From the NCBI GenBank assembly GCA_045047085.1, contig JASFYT010000004.1:1-64000 (forward strand): DNA of 64,000 nt, written 5' to 3'. The DNA is from GCA-2401155 sp045047085. GTDB lineage: Bacteria > Pseudomonadota > Alphaproteobacteria > Rhizobiales > Rhizobiaceae. This document shows, piece by piece, positions 1 to 8,067 of the stretch (position 1 is its first letter; every line of letters begins with the position of its first letter). The position numbers and the translations under genes were made by a program. The notes under the pieces were generated by a model. That model did not search any database and was not told the origin of the DNA. It worked only from the letters and a program-made list of their open reading frames with translations.

Positions 1-53
1 GCGCTGCCCTCCGAAGGCAGAGGTCGCGCGTTCGAATCGCGCCGGGTGCACCA
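1..53 (+). tRNA. tRNA-Arg (anticodon CCG), 3' part, cut by window edge
   Basis: The visible part starts just before the anticodon stem. The stem CTGCC/GGCAG (4-8 with 16-20) encloses the loop CTCCGAA, giving anticodon CCG at 11-13, which reads CGG (Arg). A 5-nt variable loop follows, then the T arm GCGCG-TTCGAAT-CGCGC (26-42), the 3' acceptor strand CGGGTGC (43-49), discriminator A50 and an encoded CCA (51-53). The D arm and 5' acceptor strand lie outside the window, so acceptor pairing cannot be checked. The 3' ends of tRNA-Arg genes are common targets of tyrosine integrases, but no integrase follows here. Confidence 0.93.
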
Positions 54-88
54 TTCTTTCTGGAATGGTCGCCCCTTATTTAAAAACG

Positions 89-118
89 AGTTCGAACAAG
101 GTTCGAACTGATGCACCA
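89..118. repeat. 9-bp inverted repeat resembling a decayed tRNA 3' end
   Basis: AGTTCGAAC (89-97) and GTTCGAACT (101-109) are perfect inverted copies separated by AAG. The right arm runs on into TGATGCACCA (up to 118). The block GTTCGAA...TGCACCA therefore repeats the order of the T loop and acceptor end of the adjacent tRNA-Arg with a short deletion between them. It could be a partial tRNA duplication such as a worn attachment-site remnant, or chance. No T-tract follows, so it is not an evident terminator. The remaining bases 119-307 hold no gene I can support. Confidence 0.4.
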
Positions 119-307
119 GTAATTTCAACAGGCCATAGATTCCAGTTAATTGACAACATTGCTTTAGGCCGCGCCGGGGCAGTATACTCAACATGGATCA
201 GGCAACGATTAACTTGACTGTCCAATCAAATCCCGGTTTCGTAAGCACAAACTCACCGCACACAAATCCTCCTGCACGATATAATGCCCGAAGACAAATT
301 TCTGCCT

Positions 308-1063
308 TCAGTAAGTGGCACGTCCACCGGATAAATCGAAAGTTGATGCGGTGGTAAATGAGTTTTCTTCGCATACCAACCAACAGATCATTGAAGCTGC
401 TTCCGATAGTTCAAGCATTCTTCCTCGCGGTACTTTCGACAATATCATTTTGATGAATTCAGGATCCTGACTGAGCGCCATTGTGGTTTTTGCAATTGCC
501 GGCGTCACAGCATTTACCGAAATATTATATCCAGCCAGCTCCTTACCCAGTGATTTGGTCAGTGCCAATACACCTGCTTTCATCGACGAATATGCTGGAG
601 CCCCGGGGTTTCCTTCCTTACCCGCTACTGAACTCACATTGACAATTCGCCCGTAATTTGCGGCAATCATGTGGGGCACGACCGTGCGGTTAACAAGGAA
701 TGTGCCCACAAGGCCAACATTTACAACATCTATGAAATCTTGAACTGGATATTCCCATGTGGTTGCATTGGGGCCAACGATTGCGGCATTGTTGATTAAA
801 ATATCGATCTTGCCAAACTTTGCCATAGTTGCAGCAACGCCTTTTTCTACCGATTCAAAATTACTGATATCGACATTGAGTGCTTGAAGTCTATCATCGC
901 CAACGTTCAGAGATCCTGCCAGATCATCCAGTAATTTTTGATCGATATCCCAGATTGATACGCTGCCACCACTATCTAGTATGCGCTTTGCAACGGTTAG
1001 TCCGATGCCTTGCCCACCTCCGGTGATAATGGCTACGCGGTCGTTTAAATCATAGACATTCAT
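308..1063 (-). CDS. SDR-family NAD(P)-dependent oxidoreductase (probable sugar or sugar-acid dehydrogenase)
   Basis: This 251-residue classical short-chain dehydrogenase has the cofactor motif TGGGQGIG at residues 14-21, NNAA near 90, the catalytic Ser in NVSSVAG near 142 and the YSSMK catalytic Tyr/Lys near 155. Length and motif spacing are normal for the family. It is the last gene of a long minus-strand sugar cluster and lies 68 bases after the mutarotase gene. In L-fucose and L-rhamnose oxidative routes, SDRs of this kind oxidise either the free sugar or the 2-keto-3-deoxy acid, and the neighbours make such a role plausible. The exact substrate cannot be assigned from sequence. The start ATG is preceded by AAGGA about 12 bases upstream. 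Confidence 0.88.
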   Translation of the reverse strand: MNVYDLNDRVAIITGGGQGIGLTVAKRILDSGGSVSIWDIDQKLLDDLAGSLNVGDDRLQALNVDISNFESVEKGVAATMAKFGKIDILINNAAIVGPNATTWEYPVQDFIDVVNVGLVGTFLVNRTVVPHMIAANYGRIVNVSSVAGKEGNPGAPAYSSMKAGVLALTKSLGKELAGYNISVNAVTPAIAKTTMALSQDPEFIKMILSKVPRGRMLELSEAASMICWLVCEENSFTTASTFDLSGGRATY

Positions 1064-1131
1064 GCTATTGTAATTCCTTGTTTCGGGTACTGATAAATCG
1101 TGTCAAAAGGCCTGAGAGTACCCTCAATTTC

Positions 1132-1461
1132 TTAGTCCAGGTGAAATACCTCTTCCATCGACGCCCACCATTCGCTTTCAGCGCGGCTATCAAGCGGCTC
1201 CTGCATCGGTCCGCAAATTTTCCACCACTCCTTGGTTTTCGGGTCTTCCGAAATGTGCTGATTGTCGGTCGCAAAATCATCACCAACATATTCCCAATAG
1301 GCAAACATGAGGTTTTCAGGTTCTCGCAAAAAAATGGAATAATTTGTAATATTACATCTGGAAAGGCACTCAAGAATTTCCGGCCAAACATTGGCATGAA
1401 CCCGTTTATATTCCGCGATATCCTCGGCCCTAATGCCAATGATCATGCCCATTCGTTTCAT
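1132..1461 (-). CDS. L-rhamnose mutarotase family protein (RhaM/DUF718)
   Basis: This 109-residue protein has the ferredoxin-like fold pattern of RhaM-type mutarotases. It begins with an MGMIIGIRAEDIAEYKRVH segment, followed by WPEI and then YSIFL near residue 42. It ends with the aromatic-rich EWW motif and a WASMEEVFHLD tail. The family interconverts alpha and beta anomers of sugars such as L-rhamnose or L-fucose; His, Tyr and Trp residues in these blocks form the active site. The start has GGAAATAAAC directly upstream. Its place between an SDR and a Gfo/Idh dehydrogenase suggests it feeds one anomer of the imported sugar to a dehydrogenase. Confidence 0.9.
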   Translation of the reverse strand: MKRMGMIIGIRAEDIAEYKRVHANVWPEILECLSRCNITNYSIFLREPENLMFAYWEYVGDDFATDNQHISEDPKTKEWWKICGPMQEPLDSRAESEWWASMEEVFHLD

Positions 1462-1499
1462 GTTTATTTCCTAATCATATGGCAATCTACGACTGCTCA

Positions 1500-2663
1500 T
1501 CACAATTTTGTCCATGCGCCATTGCGTTTGCTGGAGCTGACACAGGCTTCCACAAAGGCAACTCCCTTCACCCCATCATGAACTGTTGGGAAATGAACGT
1601 CTGCCGGAATTTCACCACCATCGCGCGCGGAACGAATTGCGCGGGCAGCCTCGGTATAAATATTTGCGAACCCTTCCAGATAACCTTCCGGATGACCGGG
1701 CGGAACCCGGGTTAGCCTTCCGGAATTATCGGTTGAACCAGCACCGCCGCGGGTTATCAATCGCTTTGGTTCCCCAAGCGGAGTATGCCAAAGATAATTT
1801 GGATCTTCCTGTCGCCATTCCAACCCGCCTTTTGTGCCATAAACACGCAAAGCAAGGGCGTTTTCATTGCCTGGTGCAACCTGGCTTGCCCAAAGAAGGC
1901 CACGTGCTCCGCCAGAAAAACGCAACATCACATGGGCATTGTCATCGAGCTTGCGACCATCAACAAAGGTGTGCAAATCTGCCGCCAATTCTTCAACGCC
2001 CAGCCCAGAAACATAGCAGGACAGATTATAGGCATGAGTTCCTATATCGCCGGTTGCACCACCTGCCCCGGCTTGGGCAGGGTCGGTTCGCCATGACGCT
2101 TGTTTCTGGCCGGTATCTTCAAGACTTTCGGAAAGCCAGTCTTGCGGGTATTCCGCCTGAATGAGGCGAATATCGCCCAGCACTCCGTTTTGTACCATTT
2201 CTCTTGCTTGCCGCACCATTGGGTAGCCGGTGTAATTATGGGTGAGCACAAATATATTCCCGGTCTTTTCAACCAGCTCTGCCAGCTCTTTTGCATCCGT
2301 TAGACTAGAAGTCAGAGGCTTGTCGCAGATCACATGGATACCGCGCTTGAGAAATTCCTGTGCTACCGGAAAATGCATATTGTTCGGTGTAACAATGGAT
2401 ACTGCCTCAATGCCGTTTTTCAACTGCGCCTCACGCTCGGCCATTTCCTTGTAGGTTCCATAGTTGCGATCATCGGCAAGTCCAAGTTCTTCACCCGATG
2501 CTCTCGCTCTTGCAGGGTCTGACGACAACGCACCAGCAACCAGTTCAAACTGGTCATCAATGCGCGCAGCTATCCGATGAACGGCACCGATAAAGGCCCC
2601 TTGACCACCACCGACCATACCAAGACGAATGCGGTGTGGATGTTTCTCCTCAATATTTGCCAT
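1500..2663 (-). CDS. Gfo/Idh/MocA family oxidoreductase
   Basis: This 387-residue protein has an N-terminal Rossmann domain with GMVGGGQGAFIG near residue 15 in place of the usual GxGxxG. The family's EKP block is changed to CDKPL (near 118), which keeps the catalytic-site lysine. A substrate-domain motif GDIGTHAYNL (near 210) supplies the conserved Asp and His. Members oxidise or reduce sugar carbons using NAD(P). A TIM-barrel isomerase gene lies 12 bases upstream, an arrangement typical of 3-keto-sugar chemistry. GGGAGAA precedes the ATG. It is only distantly similar to the second Gfo/Idh protein of the cluster (11789-12943), so the two probably act at different steps. Confidence 0.9.
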   Translation of the reverse strand: MANIEEKHPHRIRLGMVGGGQGAFIGAVHRIAARIDDQFELVAGALSSDPARARASGEELGLADDRNYGTYKEMAEREAQLKNGIEAVSIVTPNNMHFPVAQEFLKRGIHVICDKPLTSSLTDAKELAELVEKTGNIFVLTHNYTGYPMVRQAREMVQNGVLGDIRLIQAEYPQDWLSESLEDTGQKQASWRTDPAQAGAGGATGDIGTHAYNLSCYVSGLGVEELAADLHTFVDGRKLDDNAHVMLRFSGGARGLLWASQVAPGNENALALRVYGTKGGLEWRQEDPNYLWHTPLGEPKRLITRGGAGSTDNSGRLTRVPPGHPEGYLEGFANIYTEAARAIRSARDGGEIPADVHFPTVHDGVKGVAFVEACVSSSKRNGAWTKL

Positions 2664-2675
2664 CGGTTATTCTCC

Positions 2676-3731
2676 CTAAGAAATGCCCAGCATTCTCCTG
2701 TTGGCTTCTTCATCGGTTCCACCCGCGGCAAAATCATCAAAAGCTTTTTCCGTAACTTCTATTATGTGGTCAGCGATAAATGAGGCACCTTCCGCCGCAC
2801 CCTGTTCTGGATGTTTGAGTGCACATTCCCACTCAAGCACGGCCCAAGAATCATAATCATACTGTGCAAGCTTTGAAAAAATTGCAGGAAAATCCACCTG
2901 ACCATCGCCAAGCGAACGGAAACGCCCGGCACGCTCCACCCACGAAGCATAGCCTGAGTAAACGCCCTGACGCCCGGTTGGATTAAACTCAGCATCCTTC
3001 ACGTGGTAGGCGCAAATGCGTTCATGATAAATGTCGATAAAGGCAAGGTAATCAAGTTGTTGCAGCAAGAAATGTGACGGATCATAGTTGATCTGGCAGC
3101 GGGGATGATTGTCGAGTCTTTCCAGAAAAATTTCAAATGTGGTGCCGTCAAACACATCTTCACCCGGATGTATCTCAAAGCCCACATCACATCCAACCTC
3201 ATCAAATGCATCCAAAATTGGTCGCCAGCGCCGGGCAAGCTCCTCAAATGCAGTATCAATTAATCCAGCTGGGCGCTGTGGCCATGGATAAAGAAAAGGA
3301 AAGGCAAGCGCACCGGTAAAAGAAACATGAGAGGTAAACCCCATATGACCGGACGCCTTTGCAGCCATCTTCATCTGCTCAACGGCCCATTTTTGCCGTG
3401 CATCTGGATTACCCCGCACCTCCGGCGCAGCAAACCCGTCAAACGCCTCATCAAAGGCCGGGTGAACGGCAACAAGCTGGCCCTGTAAATGGGTGGAAAG
3501 ATCGGTAATTTCCACACCGGCTTCGCGGCAGGTGCCAATAATTTCATCGCAATAGGTCTTACTCTCAGAAGCTTTGGCAAGATCAAATAGATTATGGTCC
3601 CAGCTTGGTAATTGAATGGCCTTATAGCCATGGCCGGCAGCCCATTCAGAGACACTTTTCAGCGAATTGAACGGAGGTTCATCTCCGCCAAATTGAGCTA
3701 GAAATATGGCAGGCCCTTTCATGGTTTTCAT
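2676..3731 (-). CDS. sugar phosphate isomerase/epimerase (xylose-isomerase-like TIM barrel)
   Basis: This 351-residue AP_endonuc_2-type TIM barrel has metal-site segments GFEIHPGED (near 200), NYDPSHF (near 235), YHVKDAEF (near 265) and VLEWE (near 310). These are the usual Glu, Asp/His, His and Glu ligands. It is longer than the compact epimerases and resembles barrels that accompany Gfo/Idh/MocA dehydrogenases. Established relatives in levoglucosan and 3-keto-glycoside pathways eliminate or hydrate 3-keto sugars. That role here is inference from the neighbours. AGGAGATAGAGCA precedes the ATG. Confidence 0.87.
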   Translation of the reverse strand: MKTMKGPAIFLAQFGGDEPPFNSLKSVSEWAAGHGYKAIQLPSWDHNLFDLAKASESKTYCDEIIGTCREAGVEITDLSTHLQGQLVAVHPAFDEAFDGFAAPEVRGNPDARQKWAVEQMKMAAKASGHMGFTSHVSFTGALAFPFLYPWPQRPAGLIDTAFEELARRWRPILDAFDEVGCDVGFEIHPGEDVFDGTTFEIFLERLDNHPRCQINYDPSHFLLQQLDYLAFIDIYHERICAYHVKDAEFNPTGRQGVYSGYASWVERAGRFRSLGDGQVDFPAIFSKLAQYDYDSWAVLEWECALKHPEQGAAEGASFIADHIIEVTEKAFDDFAAGGTDEEANRRMLGIS

Positions 3732-3788
3732 TGCTCTATCTCCTTCATCACTTTTGCAGTTTGGGCAGATTTTGCTTGCGTAGTCACG

Positions 3789-4637
3789 TTACGCTTTTGC
3801 CCAGGTTTCTCTCAGAAAATCATGGCCGAGCCGGTAAACTTCTTCGCGCGAAGGAAAAAAATCGCGCCAGACCCGGGTGGCAGCTGCAAGATCAGGCAGC
3901 GCACGACCAAATGCCTCAATGGTGCACCAGCCATCATATCCACCGTGTTTCAGTGCGGCCATTGTTGGTTCCCACGGCACATGGCCTTTACCGGGAGTAC
4001 CGCGGTCATTTTCAGAAAAATGAACGTGATTGATTGACGCAAGATTGGGCGCGATCACACCAACCGGATCCTTTTCTTCGATATTGCTATGAAACGTGTC
4101 GTATAAAAGGCCATAATTTTTAGCATCTACCCGCTTCACAATCGATGCAGCGTCTTCCACTGTATTCAGCACATAGCATTCAAACCGGTTTAGTGGCTCA
4201 ATTGCCAATTTTATGTTACGCTTGACCGCGTATTCGGCTGCTTGCTTGTGGACGGTAACCAGATTGCTGTATTCCTTTTCGTTCGGCGGCTCTCCGGAAA
4301 ATAGGCCAAGTGGTTGATGAAACGGCCCGCACAACACTTCACCCCCTGCGGCATCCAGACAATCTGTCGCCCAGCGAATATGGCGAAGTGCCGCATCCCG
4401 AATGTTTTGATCGTCGCTCAGGCAATCATGGTTTTCATCTGGCAAGATGCAAACAGCGGTGGTCCGCAATCCGCTGTCATTCGCGGCCTTTCCCACAATT
4501 GCAAATTGTTCGGGCGTCCCCTCAAATATTGGCAATTCGATTCCATCATAACCCGCCTTTTTCAGCGCATCAAAAATTGGAAAATGTTCTTCAGTGACAT
4601 TGGAAGTCCACAAAAGCATATTGAAACCAAGCAGCAT
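3789..4637 (-). CDS. D-tagatose 3-epimerase-like sugar isomerase/epimerase
   Basis: I take the ATG at 4637 (282 residues) because AAAGGAAATAAA sits directly before it; a longer in-frame start at 4667 has no such site. The ketose 3-epimerase active-site blocks are present in order: EPLNRFE (Glu), YDTFHSNIEE (Asp and His), HVHFSENDRG (His) and TIEAFG (Glu). The spacing and the NRFE and DTFH-NIEE wording match the D-tagatose/D-psicose 3-epimerase family, which uses a divalent metal. The PfkB kinase gene lies immediately upstream in the same orientation, so a likely scheme is epimerisation of a ketose before or after phosphorylation. Confidence 0.88.
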   Translation of the reverse strand: MLLGFNMLLWTSNVTEEHFPIFDALKKAGYDGIELPIFEGTPEQFAIVGKAANDSGLRTTAVCILPDENHDCLSDDQNIRDAALRHIRWATDCLDAAGGEVLCGPFHQPLGLFSGEPPNEKEYSNLVTVHKQAAEYAVKRNIKLAIEPLNRFECYVLNTVEDAASIVKRVDAKNYGLLYDTFHSNIEEKDPVGVIAPNLASINHVHFSENDRGTPGKGHVPWEPTMAALKHGGYDGWCTIEAFGRALPDLAAATRVWRDFFPSREEVYRLGHDFLRETWAKA

Positions 4638-4672
4638 TTTATTTCCTTTCGGGTTCTTTCTCGGCAATCAAC

Positions 4673-5620
4673 TCAGGTCGTTTTCAACGGCAGGCTGGTC
4701 ATGGCACTGCGGGTATCTTCGAATGAAACAATGCCCGCATCCGAACCAAGACCGGAAGCCACCAGCGCTCCACAGGCTTGTGCAAAGCGCAACGCGGTAT
4801 CGATATCCATCTTATGATGCAGGGCAGTGATAAATCCGGCATCGAACGCATCACCGCAACCGGTAGTGTCAACAACTTCGATATCATAGGCAGGCGATAA
4901 TTTCCGTGTGCCTTCCCGATCAGCAAAATAGGCACCATCCGGGCCAAGGGTAAAGACACAGGCATTGGCCCCGGCATTCATCAGTTCTGCAGCGCAATCA
5001 TCAACAGTCTTCTTTTGGGTAAGATCACGGGCCTCCTCAATTGAAGGCATGAAATAGTCAATGTAAGGCAGCAGTGGTTTGACAATTTTTATGGTATTTT
5101 CATCTGTGCCAATCAGGTCGAAGGTCACTGTCAGTCCGCGTCGCTTGGCTTCGGCAAGCAATATTTCGCTTGGTTTTCCGTCAAGTTTTTGAAGCAGCCC
5201 AGTACCACCAAGATGAATAATAGGCGCATCAAATACTTGATCATACATTGTTTCCGGCACTTCAAAATGGTCCGATGCGCCGCGCATATGCAGTGCCGGC
5301 CGGTCGCCATTCGGGCGAATGTTGAGAATGGTTGCGGATGTCGGCACACCGGATAACCGCTGCATAGTGGAAATATCCACACCATGCTTTTCAAGAGTCA
5401 ATAAAACCCAGTCGGCTTTTTCATCATCGCCAACCGCACCAACCGCCAGGCTGTTCAATCCAAGCTTGGCAGCATCAACAACCGTGCCTCCGGCTGTTCC
5501 GGCCACCGTCAATTTGATTTCTTCAATGAACTCCACATTTCCACCATCAGGAATTCTCGTAACCGGTCTTCCCAGCACATCAAGAATATACAATCCAATA
5601 ATTGAGACATCATACGACAT
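4673..5620 (-). CDS. PfkB-family carbohydrate kinase
   Basis: This 315-residue ribokinase-fold kinase has the N-terminal GGTVVDAAKLGL segment (PfkB signature 1 region, near 45). It also has the C-terminal signature DTTGCGDAFDAGF (near 250), whose second Asp is the catalytic base. The usual DTTGAGD has Cys in place of Ala. The family phosphorylates sugars such as ribose, fructose, 2-keto-3-deoxygluconate or tagatose with ATP. Here it probably acts on the sugar delivered by the adjacent importer. GGAGGAAAAATGAACA precedes the ATG, and that ribosome site overlaps the end of the upstream membrane-protein gene, so translation is probably coupled. Confidence 0.9.
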   Translation of the reverse strand: MSYDVSIIGLYILDVLGRPVTRIPDGGNVEFIEEIKLTVAGTAGGTVVDAAKLGLNSLAVGAVGDDEKADWVLLTLEKHGVDISTMQRLSGVPTSATILNIRPNGDRPALHMRGASDHFEVPETMYDQVFDAPIIHLGGTGLLQKLDGKPSEILLAEAKRRGLTVTFDLIGTDENTIKIVKPLLPYIDYFMPSIEEARDLTQKKTVDDCAAELMNAGANACVFTLGPDGAYFADREGTRKLSPAYDIEVVDTTGCGDAFDAGFITALHHKMDIDTALRFAQACGALVASGLGSDAGIVSFEDTRSAMTSLPLKTT

Positions 5621-5623
5621 TGT

Positions 5624-6055
5624 TCATTTTTCCTCCACGAGTCTAAACACGACAAACCACAAAACCACATCAATAAAGGTAATTCCCCAATAAAGCGGTT
5701 GAGCCCAAAATGGCTTAGATGCAACTTTGACCAGCAATGACACTGCCGGTGCTTTTAGAAACAACATGCCATAAAGATGCGCCGCTGCAATTGAGACCAA
5801 AAGAGCTGTAAAAAATATCAGTAACACCACGACCGTAGCCCAGAGGATTTTGCGTATCGGCATCCCCGGTTCTGACAATGGCAACAGGTTATTTGCCAAC
5901 GCCGCCACCACAACAAGGCCACACCCAATAGAAAAAACGGTCAGGCTGAAGGGTTGAAAAATCATGAAAAGCGCCACAATTCCGAGCGCGATTATCAGGA
6001 ACTCAAGACGCAATGCTCCGGACAATGATAGCTTTTTAACTTGATGGTTATCCAT
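5624..6055 (-). CDS. small integral membrane protein linked to the sugar ABC importer
   Basis: This 143-residue hydrophobic protein has about four predicted membrane segments (near 16-35, 38-56, 67-93 and 117-139). It has no motif I recognise. Its ATG overlaps the ATPase stop as TGATG, so it is translationally coupled to the importer. Importers of the glycerol type (GlpSTPQV) also carry a small membrane protein beside two ATPases. Whether this one is homologous I cannot say. An accessory transporter subunit is the best guess from position only. Confidence 0.75.
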   Translation of the reverse strand: MDNHQVKKLSLSGALRLEFLIIALGIVALFMIFQPFSLTVFSIGCGLVVVAALANNLLPLSEPGMPIRKILWATVVVLLIFFTALLVSIAAAHLYGMLFLKAPAVSLLVKVASKPFWAQPLYWGITFIDVVLWFVVFRLVEEK

Positions 6056-7137
6056 CAGCGAACCACCTTTCCATGATCGTTAAACAAATGGGTTTGCTCA
6101 CCATTTGGAATGAGGTGCAGGACTTCCCCGCTTTGAACCCGGCGTTCGCGTGGCACAACAACGCGAATTTCCGTATCAGATCCTGTGCGTGCATGAATGA
6201 GCGTTTCGGCTCCCATTGGTTCAATAATCTCGGATTTTGCTGTTATGGAGTAATCATTTGCCTCAGATTGCAGTGAAAACGCACGCGGACGAATACCAAG
6301 CGTAACGTTCCCAACAAGGCCAGCAGTTGCTTGAGCGCCAATAGCAATTTTTAATGTTTCCCCATCCAGCTTGAACTCAGTTTCTGCATCTGTGCTTTCT
6401 TTAAGTTTAACCGCCAAAATATTCATCTGCGGAGTACCAATGAAACTCGCGACAAAGACATTATCCGGTTTGGCGAACACCTCATGCGGTGTACCAATTT
6501 GCTCAATTGCTCCGTCCCGCATAATTGTGATCCGGTCAGCCATCGTTAACGCCTCCAGCTGATCGTGCGTGACAATCACGGTTGGTTTTGACAGTCCAAG
6601 CAACAACTCCTTGATCTGGGCACGCATTGATTCACGCAATTCCACATCCAGGCGAGACAGCGGCTCATCAAATAGAAAACAATTTGGTTCGCGAATGATG
6701 GCGCGGGCAACAGCAACACGTTGTTTTTCGCCCTCGGCAATTTCAGATGGCTTTCGATCAAGGACATCATGTAGCTGTAAGATATCTGCGGCATGCATTA
6801 CTCGGGCCCGCCTGTCGGCACTTGAAAGCCTTTCAACATAGAGCGGGAAAGCAAGATTTTCTTCGACAGTCAATGCGGGATAGAGCGCGTAAAACTGAAA
6901 CACCATGGCGACATTGCGTTGTTCGGCAGTTAATTTTGTTACATTACGATCTGCGAACAAGACATCGCCTGAACTGGGCGTTTCAAGACCCGCAATCATG
7001 CGCAAGGTAGTGGTTTTACCACAACCTGATGGGCCGAGCAGGCAGACAACTTCGCCGGCATCTACACTCAGATCCACATCGCGCACAGCCACAAACTGGC
7101 CGAAATTCTTGCTTATTTTGCGTAACTCCAACGTCAT
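6055..7137 (-). CDS. sugar ABC importer ATP-binding protein 1 (MalK/UgpC type, degenerate signature motif)
   Basis: This 360-residue ATPase has Walker A GPSGCGKTT near residue 38, Q-loop MVFQFYALYP, Walker B FLFDEP and an intact H-loop VTHDQLEAL. A C-terminal TOBE-like regulatory domain follows (from about 235). The signature motif, normally LSGGQ, reads IAEGEKQRVA, so the half-site it contributes to the dimer is degenerate. The second ATPase of the cluster (10657-11751) has the opposite defect. The two are therefore likely to form a heterodimer that energises the permeases at 7140-9117. Only two bases separate its ATG from the permease stop. Confidence 0.92.
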   Translation of the reverse strand: MTLELRKISKNFGQFVAVRDVDLSVDAGEVVCLLGPSGCGKTTTLRMIAGLETPSSGDVLFADRNVTKLTAEQRNVAMVFQFYALYPALTVEENLAFPLYVERLSSADRRARVMHAADILQLHDVLDRKPSEIAEGEKQRVAVARAIIREPNCFLFDEPLSRLDVELRESMRAQIKELLLGLSKPTVIVTHDQLEALTMADRITIMRDGAIEQIGTPHEVFAKPDNVFVASFIGTPQMNILAVKLKESTDAETEFKLDGETLKIAIGAQATAGLVGNVTLGIRPRAFSLQSEANDYSITAKSEIIEPMGAETLIHARTGSDTEIRVVVPRERRVQSGEVLHLIPNGEQTHLFNDHGKVVR

Positions 7138-7139
7138 AT

Positions 7140-8063
7140 TTAGCGTTTAACCGTCCCAAATGTTACGCCGCGTAGCAGCTGGTTTTGCAAGAAAAAAGTA
7201 ACAAGGATGACGGGTATCAAAAACAATGTTTCGATGGCCGCCAACAGCCCCCACCTCACGCCTATATCTCCGCCGATAGTTTGTGACATCGCCACTGGAA
7301 CGGTGCGAGTTTCAACACCTGTCAACAACAGAGCAAAGAGGAATTCATTCCAGGTCAGAATAAGGCCAAATACAGTCGTTGCAGCCAGACCGGCGACAAC
7401 TTGGGGCATACAAATTTTGAAGAAAACTCGCCTGTCTGAAGAACCGTCTATGCGAGCGGCATCTTCCACGTCGCGGGATAATTCATCGAAAAAGCTTTTC
7501 ATCATCCAAATTGTGAATGGCAGATTGAAGGCTGTGTAGAGCAAAATAATCCCGGTATAAGTTCCAGCCAAACCAGTGATCCGGAACATCAACATAACAG
7601 GAATGATAACAACAATGGCCGGCAGCATCCGAGTGGTCAGGATCACAAACAAATAGGTGTCATTGCCCTTCAGCGGATAACGCGAAAATCCGAAAGCAGC
7701 GATTGTGCCGATAAACAAGGCAAGCAACACGGAGGATCCGGCAATGAATATTGAGTTAAAGAAATACAGATCAAATCCGGTATCTTGAGCCACCCCACCC
7801 GTGGTGAAAGAACGAGAAAACACCGAGACAAAATTGTCCAGAGTTGGCGTAAATGTCAGTTCCTTGGGAACAAGCCAGCTCAAAGAATCTGGAAACAATT
7901 TAGCTGGCACTGCAAGAGCATCATTGTGCTTTTTAAAAGCAGTAATAATGATCACCAGAACCGGGAAAAAATATATAAAACTGATGATTGCTGCTCCAGC
8001 GGTACGTGCCCAGCCAGCCCTATCGACTTCCTTGGCTTTATTTTTTGCAGAAAACCATTGCAT
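7140..8063 (-). CDS. carbohydrate ABC transporter permease (MalG type)
   Basis: This 307-residue inner-membrane permease has six predicted helices. The coupling-helix EAA motif is EDAARIDGSSDRRVFFKICMP (near 205-225, quoted only to its core). It ends with an FFLQNQLLRGVTFGTVKR-like tail typical of MalG/UgpE proteins (last 18 residues). It pairs with the MalF-type permease upstream and contacts the ATPase dimer through the EAA loop. It is four bases downstream of the MalF-type gene and two bases upstream of the ATPase gene, clearly one transcription unit. Confidence 0.93.
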   Translation of the reverse strand: MQWFSAKNKAKEVDRAGWARTAGAAIISFIYFFPVLVIIITAFKKHNDALAVPAKLFPDSLSWLVPKELTFTPTLDNFVSVFSRSFTTGGVAQDTGFDLYFFNSIFIAGSSVLLALFIGTIAAFGFSRYPLKGNDTYLFVILTTRMLPAIVVIIPVMLMFRITGLAGTYTGIILLYTAFNLPFTIWMMKSFFDELSRDVEDAARIDGSSDRRVFFKICMPQVVAGLAATTVFGLILTWNEFLFALLLTGVETRTVPVAMSQTIGGDIGVRWGLLAAIETLFLIPVILVTFFLQNQLLRGVTFGTVKR

Positions 8064-8067
8064 CTGA

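Noticed and set aside
51..68. CCATTC/GAATGG hairpin overlapping the tRNA CCA as a terminator
   Set aside because: No T-tract follows and one arm uses the mature tRNA end.
198..383. 61-codon reading frame on the minus strand near the tRNA
   Set aside because: It overlaps the 3' end of the SDR gene, has no ribosome site or recognisable domain, and its composition looks accidental.
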